From Pseudoxanthomonas dokdonensis (GTDB lineage: Bacteria; Pseudomonadota; Gammaproteobacteria; Xanthomonadales; Xanthomonadaceae), in NCBI RefSeq assembly GCF_001431405.1, contig NZ_LDJL01000007.1, positions 248,001 through 312,000 on the forward strand: 64,000 nt of DNA, given 5' to 3'. A program made the position numbers and the translations under genes. Below the pieces are notes generated by a model. It ran no database searches, had not been told where the DNA came from, and saw nothing but the letters and a program-made list of their open reading frames with translations. This document shows, piece by piece, positions 9,440-18,298 of the stretch; the stretch's first letter is position 1; every line of letters begins with the position of its first letter.

Positions 9440-9585
9440 CGACGCCATGCCTGCCTTCGGTCTTGCCCGATCCGATGACCCTGGGGTCTTCACGATCCCG
9501 CGCACCATGGCTGCTGCCAAGTATGTTGACGCGCGGAGTCCGCCAGCGGCGGACGGGCTACTCCCCGGAGGAAGAGCCGGCATAT
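9440..9585 (-). ncRNA. yybP-ykoY manganese riboswitch
   Basis: Read on the minus strand, the leader shows the conserved elements of this class in order and spacing: GGGGAGTAGCC (9566-9556), GTCAACATAC (9530-9521) and GGTCATC followed by GGGCAAGACC (9480-9459). The first two form the Mn2+-binding L1/L3 loop pair in known structures. A possible -10 box (TACAAT, about 9589-9584) lies just upstream. Boundaries are approximate. It precedes a UPF0016 exporter, a common gene partner of this riboswitch. Confidence 0.92.
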
Positions 9586-9665
9586 TGTAAGAGAAAGCTT
9601 CGGCCAGGCGCGGAGTAATTCTCATTTGGCGAACGGCAGATTGCGCAGATGCACATCCGTCGCAC

Positions 9666-9693
9666 TTGACTTGCTAATAAGAATCATTATCAT
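9666..9693 (+). promoter_or_regulatory. hemP promoter overlapped by a Fur box
   Basis: A -35 box TTGACT (9666-9671) and a -10 box TATCAT (9688-9693) are separated by 16 bp, each 5/6 to consensus. A Fur box (gctaataagaatcattatc, 9673-9691) matches 16 of 19 consensus positions and fills the spacer and part of the -10, as expected for iron-dependent repression of the heme operon. Confidence 0.85.
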
Positions 9694-9723
9694 TTAAATC
9701 CTCTTCCGTCGGGAGCTTCAACG

Positions 9724-9930
9724 ATGATTGCGCCAGCCACTCCGTTGTCCAACGTGCAACCGCTGACCTTGCGCAGAAGCCCACCTGCGATGTCGTCGGC
9801 TGCCAATGTCGAAGCGGTCATCGACAGCGACGTCCTGCTGCAGGGCCAGCGCGAAGTGCTGATCCGCCACGGTGATCGCGTCTATCGCCTGCGCCACACC
9901 AGCAATGACAAGTTGATCCTGACCAAGTAA
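9724..9930 (+). CDS. hemP: Hemin uptake protein HemP
   Basis: This 68-residue protein has a C-terminal half that matches the HemP family: a short strand, then VLIRHGDRVYRLRHT and the family's hallmark end KLILTK. HemP proteins are small cytoplasmic proteins encoded at the head of heme-uptake operons; in some bacteria HemP/HmuP activates transcription of the heme receptor. The start lies about 30 bp downstream of the Fur-controlled promoter, and the heme receptor gene follows after 142 bp. The N-terminal ~30 residues are not conserved in the family, so a start at a later Met cannot be excluded. Confidence 0.9.
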   Translation: MIAPATPLSNVQPLTLRRSPPAMSSAANVEAVIDSDVLLQGQREVLIRHGDRVYRLRHTSNDKLILTK

Positions 9931-10072
9931 AGCGTCTCCGCTGACGTTCGTACTGCCGCGCCGACACCGGCGGCGGCATTCCCGCTCTCTCCCAGGGTGC
10001 CAGCTACGGTTCACGCCGCACGCCAGCCTCTTCCCGGGTCTTGTTTTCACCCCTACCGGAAGTGGCTATTTG

Positions 10073-12289
10073 ATGTTGCGCAACTCTGTACTGACCACCT
10101 CGTTGTGGCTGGCCCTGGCCAGTCTCGCCCACGCCGCGCCTGAAGCCGCCCCCGGCGGCGACATCGATCGCGAATTCGACCGCGTCCAGGTCACCGCCAC
10201 CCGCACCGAGCGTGCGGTCATCGACGTGGCCAACACCGTCGACGTGATCACCCGCGAGCAGCTGGACCAGCAGCTCATCCATGACCTCAAGGATCTGGTG
10301 CGCTACCAGCCCGGCCTCAGCGTCGGCGCCGGCAGCGGTCGCTTCAGCAACCTCGGCGACATCAACATCCGTGGCCTGGGTGGCAACCGCGTCCTGATCC
10401 AGACCGACGGCATCAATGTGTCGGACAGTTTCAGCTTCGGCAGCTACCTCAATGCCAACCGCAACTTCGTCGACCTCGACACACTGAAGCAGGTCGATAT
10501 CGTTCGCGGCCCGGCCAGCGCCAGCTATGGCTCCGATGCCCTGGGTGGTGTCGTGGCCTTCGTGACCAAGGACCCTTCGGACTATCTGGAGGCGGGCAAG
10601 GATGCCTACTTTGGTCTCAACCTTGGATTTGAAAGCGACTGGGACGGGCTGCTCGGCGGCGCCACCATGGCCCTGGGTGGCGAGCGCTGGAGCGGCATGG
10701 TGGTGGTCAATCACCGGCAAGGCCAGGAAACCCGCAACCAGGGCGACAACGACAGCGTTGGTCCGCTGCGGACCCGCCCCAATCCGCAGGACATCAGCGG
10801 CACCAGCCTGCTGTCAAAGCTGGTCTACGCGCCCAGTGCCAACCAGCGCTTCAAGCTGGTGCTCGATGCCAACGAGGATTACGGACAGATTGACGTGCTT
10901 AACGGACTGACCGAGGCCAGTGGCTTCACCAGCGGCATCGACGCGCAGACCGGCAAGGACCACCAGACCCGGGCGCGCGTTTCGTTCGTCCATGAAGTCG
11001 ATGCGCTGGATAGTGCGATGGCTGACAGCCTCGACTGGCAGTTGTACCGGCAGGACAGCGAAAGCACCCAGCGCACCGACGAACTGCGCAGCAACAACAC
11101 CCGCCGGCAGATGCAGCACAACTTCGACCAGCGCCTGTATGGCCTGCAGGCCAACCTGTTCAAGTCCTTCGACGGCGACAGCGTCAGCCACGAGTTGAGC
11201 TATGGGCTGGATGCCAGCTGGACCGACAGTCATGAAAAACGCGATGGCACTTCAACCAACCTGGCCACCGGCGCGGTCAGCAACCAGGTCGGCCAGGATG
11301 TGTTCCCGGTGCGCGACTTCCCGATCAGCCAGACCACCAGGATCGGCTTGTACGCGCAGGATGAAATCCAGCTGGCGGGCGGCAGGCTGAGCCTGATTCC
11401 CGGCGTGCGCGTGGACTACTACAAACTGGATCCGACCCTGGACAACATCTTCGCCGAAGACAATCCCGGGGTGCCGGTCGCAGGACTCGAAGAAACCAAC
11501 GTGTCGCCCAAGTTCGGTGCGATCTGGCGCTTTGCCGACCAGTGGCAGCTGTTTGCCAACTATGCACGCGGCTTTCGCGCGCCGCCCTATGGTGATGTCA
11601 ATGTCGGTTTCACCAACCTGCAGAGCGGCTATACCGTCATCCCCAATCAGGATCTGAAGCCGGAAACCAGCAACGGTTACGAAGCCGGCCTGCGTTATGA
11701 CGGCAGCGCGTTCTTCGGTGGCCTGACCGGCTACTACAACGAGTACAGGGATTTCATCGAATCGTTCGTGCTGATCGGCACGCCGCCGCAATATCCATGG
11801 CTGACTTTTCAATCGCAGAACGTCGCCGATGCCCGGATCTACGGCGCGGAACTGCGCGGCGGCGTCGACTTCGGTGCGATGAGCCAGGCGCTGGATGGCT
11901 GGTCCATGCGATTCGCCGCGGCCTGGTCGCGTGGCGACAACAAGACCGATGACACCCCGTTGAATTCCATCGATCCGCTGCGCGGCACGCTCGGTCTGGC
12001 TTACCAGGGGCAGGGCTGGGGCAGTGAACTGGTCGGCAACTTCGCCGGCCGCCAGAAGCGCCCGGCGGACCCGTCGTATTACCAGCCAGCCGGTTACGGC
12101 ACGCTGGACCTGCTGGCGCACTGGCAGTTCGCGCCTGGCGCCAGGGTTTATGCCGGGGTGTTCAATCTGACCGACAAGAAATACAGCGAATGGGCCGACG
12201 TCAATGGTGTTTCCGCCGACAGCCCGGTCCTCGACCGCTACACCCGGCCCGGACGCAGCCTGTCCGTCAACCTCGCTCTGAACTGGTAA
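10073..12289 (+). CDS. TonB-dependent heme/hemoglobin receptor
   Basis: The 738-residue outer-membrane receptor starts at the ATG at 10073, which has GGAAG about 10 bp upstream; a TTG directly before it is the less likely start. A signal peptide ends near residue 22 (AHAAP). The TonB-box/plug region has FDRVQVTATRTER, LVRYQPG, VNIRG-like INIRGLGGNRV, LIQTDGINV and the VDIVRGPASASYGSDALGGVVAFVTKDP strands typical of the TonB-hemoglobin/transferrin/lactoferrin receptor family. A central segment has the heme-receptor-type FRAPPYGDVNVGF sequence. The C-terminal barrel ends SLSVNLALNW. Its position between hemP and a HutX-like gene under a Fur box supports heme or hemoprotein uptake. Which hemoprotein is bound is not known. 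Confidence 0.92.
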   Translation: MLRNSVLTTSLWLALASLAHAAPEAAPGGDIDREFDRVQVTATRTERAVIDVANTVDVITREQLDQQLIHDLKDLVRYQPGLSVGAGSGRFSNLGDINIRGLGGNRVLIQTDGINVSDSFSFGSYLNANRNFVDLDTLKQVDIVRGPASASYGSDALGGVVAFVTKDPSDYLEAGKDAYFGLNLGFESDWDGLLGGATMALGGERWSGMVVVNHRQGQETRNQGDNDSVGPLRTRPNPQDISGTSLLSKLVYAPSANQRFKLVLDANEDYGQIDVLNGLTEASGFTSGIDAQTGKDHQTRARVSFVHEVDALDSAMADSLDWQLYRQDSESTQRTDELRSNNTRRQMQHNFDQRLYGLQANLFKSFDGDSVSHELSYGLDASWTDSHEKRDGTSTNLATGAVSNQVGQDVFPVRDFPISQTTRIGLYAQDEIQLAGGRLSLIPGVRVDYYKLDPTLDNIFAEDNPGVPVAGLEETNVSPKFGAIWRFADQWQLFANYARGFRAPPYGDVNVGFTNLQSGYTVIPNQDLKPETSNGYEAGLRYDGSAFFGGLTGYYNEYRDFIESFVLIGTPPQYPWLTFQSQNVADARIYGAELRGGVDFGAMSQALDGWSMRFAAAWSRGDNKTDDTPLNSIDPLRGTLGLAYQGQGWGSELVGNFAGRQKRPADPSYYQPAGYGTLDLLAHWQFAPGARVYAGVFNLTDKKYSEWADVNGVSADSPVLDRYTRPGRSLSVNLALNW

Positions 12290-12293
12290 CGCG

Positions 12294-12935
12294 ATGCCTT
12301 CGCTCACGCCCGACATGCCGATGAGTGCCGCCGCGGCGGGCAGCGTGTTGCAGGCGCAACAGTTGGCCGAGCTGGGCGCGGTGCTGTGCCTGTACCGCGC
12401 TGACGCGGCCGGCGAACTGCACGGCTGGTCGCAGGCGGTCAGCGTGAGTGGGCAGACCCACCTGGACAGTGACGGCGTCCACGAAAGCCTGCGCTTCGAA
12501 GACGCCAGCGGCCAATGCTGCTGGCGGCTGTTCCTGTTGCCGGACAGTGACTTCCTGGCCTGGGAACGACTGCTCGAATGCGTGCCACGCCTGGCTGCCG
12601 GCGGCGCTCGTCAGAGTGTTGGCGAACGGCTCTGGCAACAACTGGCCGGTCGTCTGCGCAGTGCTGGCTGGCGTGCCCGTGTGCTGCGCCTGCACGCACT
12701 GTCCGGCAATCCAGGCCAGCCGCGGCTGGCGGCAAGCCCGGCGGCCATTTCATCACTGGGTGCGCAGACCGCCCGTCGTATCGCGCAATCGGAAGGCAGC
12801 GACATCCAGGTCCGGGTCGATGACTGTTGCTGCGCGCGTGCCGCCGCCTCATTCCGCGCCTCAAACCAACAGGGAGCGGCCGGCGTCGACGACGCCGCCG
12901 CATTGATAAAACTCCAATCAAGGAAGCAACCATGA
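12294..12935 (+). CDS. Putative HutX/HemS-like heme-utilisation protein
   Basis: The 213-residue cytoplasmic protein starts 4 bp after the heme receptor and overlaps the next start by 4 bp (ATGA), so the three genes form a tight operon. Residues ~20-90 resemble the HutX/ChuX and HemS fold in one part: an LGAVLCLYR strand, and an LRFEDASGQCCWRLFLLPDSD stretch that aligns in character with the F-D-A-x-G-x-x-x-x-K-x-F-L motif of those families. The rest is not recognised, and the C terminus carries an unusual Cys run (DDCCCARA, ~residue 177-184). The family link is weak and partly from operon context. A heme-trafficking or storage role is inference. Confidence 0.5.
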   Translation: MPSLTPDMPMSAAAAGSVLQAQQLAELGAVLCLYRADAAGELHGWSQAVSVSGQTHLDSDGVHESLRFEDASGQCCWRLFLLPDSDFLAWERLLECVPRLAAGGARQSVGERLWQQLAGRLRSAGWRARVLRLHALSGNPGQPRLAASPAAISSLGAQTARRIAQSEGSDIQVRVDDCCCARAAASFRASNQQGAAGVDDAAALIKLQSRKQP

Positions 12936-13924
12936 AACTTGCGGTAGCCATCAGCCTGACCTTGCCACTGGCATTGGCCGGCATTCCAGCACATGCGCAT
13001 TCCATCTCGCCGGCAGCGTCCGCCGATGGGGTGCCGGTGGACGCGGCACGTGACCACGACAGTATCCTCGCCATGCAGGGCGAGTACCTGGTCGATTTCG
13101 CCTTCGACGAGACGGTGCTGCTGCAACCCGGGTACGAGCGCCATCCGGCCATGCGCAGCGGCGCCAGCGAGACCGTCATCGTGGTCGAGGACAGCCCGCA
13201 GCGGATCGTCCTGCAGCACATCCTGGTTGATGAAAAGAGCGGCCACGTGACCAAGCACTGGCGCCAGGACTGGAGCTACCAGGCCGGCCAGCGATTCGAA
13301 TTCAGCGATGATCAGACCTGGCAGGTAAGGAATATCCCGGCCAGCGTGAATCAGGGCGCGTGGACCCAATGCGTATATGAAGTCAGCGACGCGCCACGCT
13401 ATTGCGGCACCGGCCGCTGGGCCTACGAGAACGGCATCGCCACCTGGACCAGCGATCTGAGCTGGCGGCCGCTGCCACGCCGCGAATACAGCAAGCGGGA
13501 TGATTACAACGCCTTGGCGGTGATCAACCGGCACACGCTGACCCCGCAGGGCTGGACCCACGAGCAGTTCAACACCAAGGTGCGGCGCAACGCCGACGGC
13601 AGCCAACTGGAACTGGCGCGCGAGTTCGGCTTCAACGAATACCGGAAGACCACCGACACCGACTTCAAACCTGCCTACGACTACTGGAAAGCGACGCAAG
13701 GCTACTGGGCCAGGGTGCGCGCGCAATGGGACCGGTATCTGCTCGACGGTCCCGGCGTGCACCTGAAGACCAAGGTCGACGGGATGGCGATGATCATGCC
13801 GCTGTTCGGCTTTGCCAGTGATCTGGAAGAAGGCAGGCAGGTCGACGACAGCGCGATCACCGCGGTGTTCGAGAAGTGGGTCGAACCGGCACCGCTGACA
13901 GCCACCGCCACCGCCGGGCGTTGA
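12932..13924 (+). CDS. DUF6607 family exported protein of heme operon
   Basis: The 330-residue protein uses the ATG at 12932, with AGGAAG 5 bp before it. A clear signal peptide ends in AHA (~residue 22). The mature part has many aromatic residues (HWRQDWSYQ, GRWAYENG, YDYWKATQGYWARV) and reads as the DUF6607 family, found after heme receptors in Xanthomonadales. The start overlaps the end of the preceding gene, indicating translational coupling. The protein is probably periplasmic; there is no lipobox or membrane segment after the signal peptide. No enzymatic motif is visible and the role in heme uptake is unknown. Confidence 0.75.
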   Translation: MKLAVAISLTLPLALAGIPAHAHSISPAASADGVPVDAARDHDSILAMQGEYLVDFAFDETVLLQPGYERHPAMRSGASETVIVVEDSPQRIVLQHILVDEKSGHVTKHWRQDWSYQAGQRFEFSDDQTWQVRNIPASVNQGAWTQCVYEVSDAPRYCGTGRWAYENGIATWTSDLSWRPLPRREYSKRDDYNALAVINRHTLTPQGWTHEQFNTKVRRNADGSQLELAREFGFNEYRKTTDTDFKPAYDYWKATQGYWARVRAQWDRYLLDGPGVHLKTKVDGMAMIMPLFGFASDLEEGRQVDDSAITAVFEKWVEPAPLTATATAGR

Positions 13925-14052
13925 GCGAACGACCCGGTGATCATTGTGTAACGATTGCGCGGTGGTCGGCTGTGGCCGGGTGGTCGACGGCGTCGGCGGC
14001 CACCCGGCCGGTCTATACTCGAACCTGCATCCATGGACACAGGGGTAGAGAC

Positions 14053-15009
14053 ATGACGGGTTCCAGCTTGTTGGCGATGGTGGTGTTGTTGGCGGGCATC
14101 ATCATCCTGTTCAAGACCGTGCGCATCGTGCCGCAGGGTTACGAATGGACGGTCGAGCGCTTTGGCAAGTACACGCACACGCTCAGCCCGGGACTGCACT
14201 TCCTGATTCCGATCGTCTACGGGGTCGGGCGCAAGGTCAACGTGATGGAACAGGTGCTGGACGTACCCAGCCAGGACGTGATCACCAAGGACAACGCGGT
14301 GGTCAAGGTCGACGGCGTGGTGTTCTTCCAGGTGCTGGAAGCGGCCAAGGCCGCCTATGAAGTGGCCAACCTGGAGCTGGCGACGATTGCACTGGTCCAG
14401 ACCAACATCCGTACCGTGATCGGCTCGATGGATCTGGACGAATCGCTGAGCAACCGCGAGACCATCAATGCGCAGCTGCTCAACGTGGTCGATCAGGCAA
14501 CCAATCCCTGGGGCATCAAGGTCAACCGGATCGAGATCCGTGACATCCAGCCACCACGTGACCTGGTGGATGCGATGGCCCGGCAGATGAAGGCCGAGCG
14601 CGAGAAGCGTGCACAGATCCTGGAAGCCGAAGGTTCGCGGCAATCGGAAATCCTGCGTGCCGAAGGCGAGAAGCAGTCGGCGGTGCTGGAAGCCGAAGGC
14701 CGCAAGGAAGCCGCGTTCCGCGATGCCGAAGCCCGCGAGCGCCTGGCCGAAGCCGAAGCCAAGGCGACCCAGATGGTCAGCGAGGCCATCGCCAAGGGTG
14801 ACATGCAGGCAATCAACTACTTCGTCGCCCAGAAATATGTCGAAGCATTCAAGGAACTGGCCACCGGTCCCAATGCCAAGTTCGTGCTGATGCCAATGGA
14901 AAGCAGCGGCATCATCGGTTCCATCGCCGGCATCGGCGAGTTGGCCAGGGAAGCGCTCGGCAAGCAGCAGGCAACGCCGCCGCGCATGCCACCGCGCATG
15001 GGGGGCTGA
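14053..15009 (+). CDS. SPFH/band 7 protein (paraslipin, QmcA-like)
   Basis: The 318-residue protein has one N-terminal membrane segment (~residues 5-22), then the SPFH/band 7 domain starting VPQGYEWTVERFGKY (~residues 31-45) with the conserved LPG-like region and WGIKVNRIEIRDI (~155-167). A long charged coiled coil follows (~180-250; repeated KAER, EAEG and RAEGEK units), and the tail is Pro/Met rich. SPFH proteins oligomerise at the inner membrane and organise membrane microdomains and quality control with FtsH-type proteases. The start is chosen at the ATG after AGGGG at 14041. The NfeD gene follows after 3 bp, the standard slipin/NfeD operon. Confidence 0.92.
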   Translation: MTGSSLLAMVVLLAGIIILFKTVRIVPQGYEWTVERFGKYTHTLSPGLHFLIPIVYGVGRKVNVMEQVLDVPSQDVITKDNAVVKVDGVVFFQVLEAAKAAYEVANLELATIALVQTNIRTVIGSMDLDESLSNRETINAQLLNVVDQATNPWGIKVNRIEIRDIQPPRDLVDAMARQMKAEREKRAQILEAEGSRQSEILRAEGEKQSAVLEAEGRKEAAFRDAEARERLAEAEAKATQMVSEAIAKGDMQAINYFVAQKYVEAFKELATGPNAKFVLMPMESSGIIGSIAGIGELAREALGKQQATPPRMPPRMGG

Positions 15010-15012
15010 GCG

Positions 15013-15447
15013 ATGCGCTGGGACGTAGTCGGCTGGGCGGCGATGGCGCTGCTGCTGTTGGCCGCCGAGACCATGGCGCCGGGCGCCTTCATGCTGTGGA
15101 TGGGGTTTGCCGCCGCCGCGGTGTTCGTGGTCGTGCTGGTAGTGCCGGGCGTGCCGTTGCTGGCCCAGATCGGCTTGTTCGTGGTCCTGAGTTTCGTCGC
15201 CATCCAGGTGTACCGCACCTGGTTCCGCGGCCGCGAGCGGCAGAGCGACCGGCCGTTGCTCAATCGCCGTGCCGAGCAACTGGTCGGCCAGGTGGTGGTG
15301 CTGGACCAGGCGATTGTCGGTGGCCGCGGACGGGTCCGCATTGATGACGCGTTCTGGGTCGCGCTGGGTCCAGAGCTGGTGGCCGGCACGCGGGTGCGGG
15401 TGGTCGCGGCCGAAGGCATGGCGTTGCGGGTGCAGGCGGCCGATTGA
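15013..15447 (+). CDS. NfeD-like membrane protein
   Basis: The 144-residue protein has two or three N-terminal membrane helices (~residues 5-60) and a C-terminal OB-fold-like soluble domain (~80-142) with the GxV...GRVRI.D..W.A pattern typical of NfeD (GRGRVRIDDAFWVAL). Short NfeD proteins of this kind act as partners of SPFH proteins; the two genes are separated by only 3 bp here. No protease domain is present, so it belongs to the short (NfeD1b/YbbK-partner) type. The function in detail is unknown. Confidence 0.9.
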   Translation: MRWDVVGWAAMALLLLAAETMAPGAFMLWMGFAAAAVFVVVLVVPGVPLLAQIGLFVVLSFVAIQVYRTWFRGRERQSDRPLLNRRAEQLVGQVVVLDQAIVGGRGRVRIDDAFWVALGPELVAGTRVRVVAAEGMALRVQAAD

Positions 15448-15559
15448 TGCCAGGTGCTGCGGCGCAGCGCGACCGCAGCGATGAACCGGCATGAATATGG
15501 ATGGCGCGAGGCTGCCGGTGGTCGTGGGATAATGGCGTTCTTTGCCAGCCGGATTTGCC

Positions 15560-16666
15560 ATGACCCAGAAAACCGTACTCAACGACACCCACCGCGCGCT
15601 GGGGGCCAAGATGGTCGACTTCGGCGGCTGGGACATGCCGATCAGCTATGGCTCGCAGATCGAGGAACACCACCAGGTCCGTCGCGACGCGGGCATGTTC
15701 GACGTCAGCCACATGACCGTTGTCGACCTGCGGGGTGCGCGCACCCGCGAATTCCTGCGCCACCTGCTGGCCAACTCGGTCGACAAGCTCAAGCTGCCCG
15801 GCAAGGCTTTGTATACCTGCATGCTCAACGAGCGGGGCGGAGTCATCGATGATCTGATCGTCTATTTCATGGACGAGGAGTTCTTCCGCCTGGTGGTCAA
15901 TGCCGCCACCCGCGAAAAAGACCTGGCCTGGATCCAGCAGCAGGCCGCCGCGTTCGACGTGGCCGTCAGCGAGCGTCCGGAGTACGCGATGGTCGCGGTG
16001 CAGGGTCCCAGCGCACGGGCGAAAGTGCAGGGCCTGCTGCGCGAGGAAGACCGTGCCGCCGCGCGCAAACTGGGTCGCTTCGCCGCACTGGAAACCCGCA
16101 CCGAAGCCGGCGTGCCATTGTTCCTGGCCCGCACCGGCTACACCGGTGAGGACGGTTACGAAGTGGTGCTGCCGCAGGAGCATGCCAATGACTTCTGGAA
16201 TGCGCTGCTGGCGGCCGGGGTCAAGCCGGCCGGTCTTGGTGCGCGTGACACCCTGCGCCTGGAAGCCGGCATGAACCTCTACGGCCAGGACATGGATGAA
16301 ACCGTCACCCCGTACGAAGCTGCGCTTGCCTGGACCGTGGCGCTGGACGAAGGCCGTGACTTCATCGGCCGTGGCGTACTGGAAGCGCAGAAGGCCAGCG
16401 GCGGTGCCCGCCAGATGGTCGGACTGGTGATGGACGAAAAAGGCGTGCTGCGGCATGGGCAGAAAGTGCTGACCGCCAATGGCGAGGGCGAGATCCTGTC
16501 CGGCACCTTCTCGCCCAGCCTCGGCAAGGCGATTGCATTCGCGCGCGTGCCGGCTGGCGAACCGGGCCAGGTGCGGGTCGACATCCGCGGCAAGGAAGTG
16601 CCGGTGCGGGTGGTCAAGTTTCCGTTCGTGCGCGAAGGCCAGCCACAACCCGGCGTGCTGGACTGA
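15560..16666 (+). CDS. gcvT: Glycine cleavage system aminomethyltransferase (T protein)
   Basis: The 368-residue enzyme transfers the methylene group from aminomethyl-lipoyl-GcvH to tetrahydrofolate, releasing ammonia. The start is the ATG at 15560, where the conserved [24 protein letters not shown] begins in part (residues 4 onward). Family motifs seen: DVSHM (~49-53), the [15 protein letters not shown] strand (~90-105), [11 protein letters not shown] (~193-203), [14 protein letters not shown] (~233-246) and the C-terminal [14 protein letters not shown] barrel region. The gcvH gene follows after one intervening gene; gcvP is not in the window. I see no glycine riboswitch in the 112 bp upstream. 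Confidence 0.97.
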   Translation: MTQKTVLNDTHRALGAKMVDFGGWDMPISYGSQIEEHHQVRRDAGMFDVSHMTVVDLRGARTREFLRHLLANSVDKLKLPGKALYTCMLNERGGVIDDLIVYFMDEEFFRLVVNAATREKDLAWIQQQAAAFDVAVSERPEYAMVAVQGPSARAKVQGLLREEDRAAARKLGRFAALETRTEAGVPLFLARTGYTGEDGYEVVLPQEHANDFWNALLAAGVKPAGLGARDTLRLEAGMNLYGQDMDETVTPYEAALAWTVALDEGRDFIGRGVLEAQKASGGARQMVGLVMDEKGVLRHGQKVLTANGEGEILSGTFSPSLGKAIAFARVPAGEPGQVRVDIRGKEVPVRVVKFPFVREGQPQPGVLD

Positions 16667-16669
16667 GTG

Positions 16670-17293
16670 ATGAGCATGTCAACGGTCGATTACTTCTTCA
16701 GTCTGCTGTCGCCGTGGGCCTATCTCGGCCATCCAACGTTGCTGGAGGTGGCGGCCAGTACCGGCGCAGGTATCCGTTACCGGCCGATGCAGTTCCAGCC
16801 AGTGCTGGCGGCGGCCGGAGGCCAGGCATTGAAGGATCGGCCGCTGGCGCGGCAGCACTATCGCCTGATCGAGCTGCAACGCTGGCGCGCGCAGCGCGGT
16901 CTGCCGCTGGATCTGCAGCCGCGATTCTTCCCGGTCGATGTATCGCTGGCCGATCGGGTCGTCATCGCGCTGGTGCAGGCGGGCAAGGATCCCGCCGGCT
17001 ATGTCGGTGACGCTGGCCGCGCGCTGTGGGCCGAACAGGGCGACCTGTCCGACCGCGCGTTGATCGGCGGCCTGCTGGAACGCCACGGCCTACCGGCGAG
17101 CGAACTGCTGGCTGCCGCCGATGGCGAGCAGGCCGGCAACGAATACCAGGCCAACACCCAGGCTGCCATCGCCGCCGGTCTGCCGGGGATGCCGGCATAC
17201 GTTCTCGATGGCGAAGTGTTCTGGGGCCAGGATCGGCTGGACATGCTGCAAGGCGCGCTGCGCAGCCCGCGCCCGCCTTACCGTATTCCCTGA
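16670..17293 (+). CDS. 2-hydroxychromene-2-carboxylate isomerase family protein (DsbA-like / GST kappa fold)
   Basis: The 207-residue protein has the HCCA-isomerase thioredoxin fold: VDYFFSLLSPWAYLG at the N terminus, where the Ser replaces the Cys of DsbA and binds the glutathione thiol, and the late GLPGMPAYVLDGEVFWGQDRLDML motif (~residues 168-192) typical of the family. Candidate starts are a GTG at 16667, ATG at 16670 and ATG at 16676; gcvT stops at 16666, so the genes abut and are likely cotranscribed. NahD relatives isomerise an aromatic catabolic intermediate with glutathione, but no aromatic pathway is nearby, so the real substrate is unknown. Confidence 0.85.
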   Translation: MSMSTVDYFFSLLSPWAYLGHPTLLEVAASTGAGIRYRPMQFQPVLAAAGGQALKDRPLARQHYRLIELQRWRAQRGLPLDLQPRFFPVDVSLADRVVIALVQAGKDPAGYVGDAGRALWAEQGDLSDRALIGGLLERHGLPASELLAAADGEQAGNEYQANTQAAIAAGLPGMPAYVLDGEVFWGQDRLDMLQGALRSPRPPYRIP

Positions 17294-17367
17294 GGCACAT
17301 TGCTTACCCGGGCGATTAGTTCGCTAAACTACCCGCTGTCCCCGACCACCGAACTTCCGGAGTACCT

Positions 17368-17763
17368 ATGAGCGAGATTCCAGGCGATCTCAAATTCCTC
17401 AAATCCCACGAGTGGGCACGCGCCGAAGGCGATGGCCGCGTCACTGTCGGCATTTCCGATCATGCCCAGGGGCTGCTGGGTGACCTGGTCTACGTCGAGC
17501 TGCCGAACGTCGGCGACCGCATCCAGGCCGGCAACGCCAGCGCGGTAGTCGAGTCGGTCAAGGCCGCATCGGACGTCTACAGCCCGGTCACCGGCAAGAT
17601 TGTCGAGGTCAACGAGGCATTGGCCGACAAGCCCGAAACCATCAATGAAGACGCCTACGGCGAAGGCTGGCTGTTCGTCATCGAGATGGAGGATGCGGCT
17701 GAACTCAACGCGCTGCTGGGTCCGGACGAGTATGCCGACCAGCTGGATTCGGAAGAACACTGA
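17368..17763 (+). CDS. gcvH: Glycine cleavage system H protein
   Basis: The 131-residue lipoyl-domain protein carries the aminomethyl intermediate between the P, T and L proteins. The lipoylated Lys is K65 in the [13 protein letters not shown] motif. The conserved N-terminal FLKSHEWAR and the [10 protein letters not shown] strand near residue 100 are present; length is normal. GGAG lies about 8 bp before the ATG at 17368. A strong terminator follows the stop codon (17788-17818), so it ends the gcvT transcription unit or forms its own short one; 74 bp separate it from the gene before. Confidence 0.98.
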   Translation: MSEIPGDLKFLKSHEWARAEGDGRVTVGISDHAQGLLGDLVYVELPNVGDRIQAGNASAVVESVKAASDVYSPVTGKIVEVNEALADKPETINEDAYGEGWLFVIEMEDAAELNALLGPDEYADQLDSEEH

Positions 17764-17787
17764 TTCCGGCTTTCAGCGTGACATCGA

Positions 17788-17818
17788 AACCGGCTGCCTG
17801 GCAGCCGGTTTTTTTTTT
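17788..17818 (+). terminator. Rho-independent terminator of gcvH
   Basis: A perfect 10-bp stem AACCGGCTGC / GCAGCCGGTT (17788-17797, 17801-17810) with a 3-nt loop runs straight into ten T residues. Confidence 0.95.
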
Positions 17819-18298
17819 AGCCGGGCGCCGGTGCCTCATCCGGCTGCACGGACCGCGCTGACCGCGGCCGTGATGATGATGTCGAAGGACCACCTGCATA
17901 CGTTGCCTGATGAGCAAGGCGGGTGCGCCTGACGTGTTGTTCGGCCGGTGCCTGTGGTCCATCGACGACGCATCGAAAGTCAAAAAAGTTTGCGCAAATC
18001 GTCCCGTATCGGACAACCAAGAGCGCAAAAGCCAACGCCGCCAGCAAAAATTTTTAGCCTGCGTTTAGGTCGGGCCGGTGGCGATTGCAGCGCCACGCCC
18101 CTTGCCGGCCACACTGCATCGATCATCGCCGTCCGGGCATGACGTTTTAAAAAACACCTTGTTTTCCGCTATCAAATTTCCAAGCGTTGCATGCGACGGT
18201 TTGCCGACGGATGCAACGACGGCGACACCGCCGGTCGATGGGTCGCCCATGCGCGTGACCGGCCGTCGACAAACGGCACAATTTTTTTTGCAAAACAG

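Noticed and set aside
15448-15559. Glycine riboswitch before gcvT
   Set aside because: The 112-bp leader lacks the paired GGAGAG-type aptamer cores; nothing resembling the class is seen.
13702-15636. A 644-codon open frame antisense to the SPFH/NfeD genes
   Set aside because: It is His/Gln-rich because of antisense reading of charged coiled-coil codons; no ribosome site or motif.
17819-18050. A 76-codon minus-strand frame with a hydrophobic start (17817-18047)
   Set aside because: Only the first ~12 residues look membrane-like; the rest is random high-GC sequence and runs into the gcvH terminator region.
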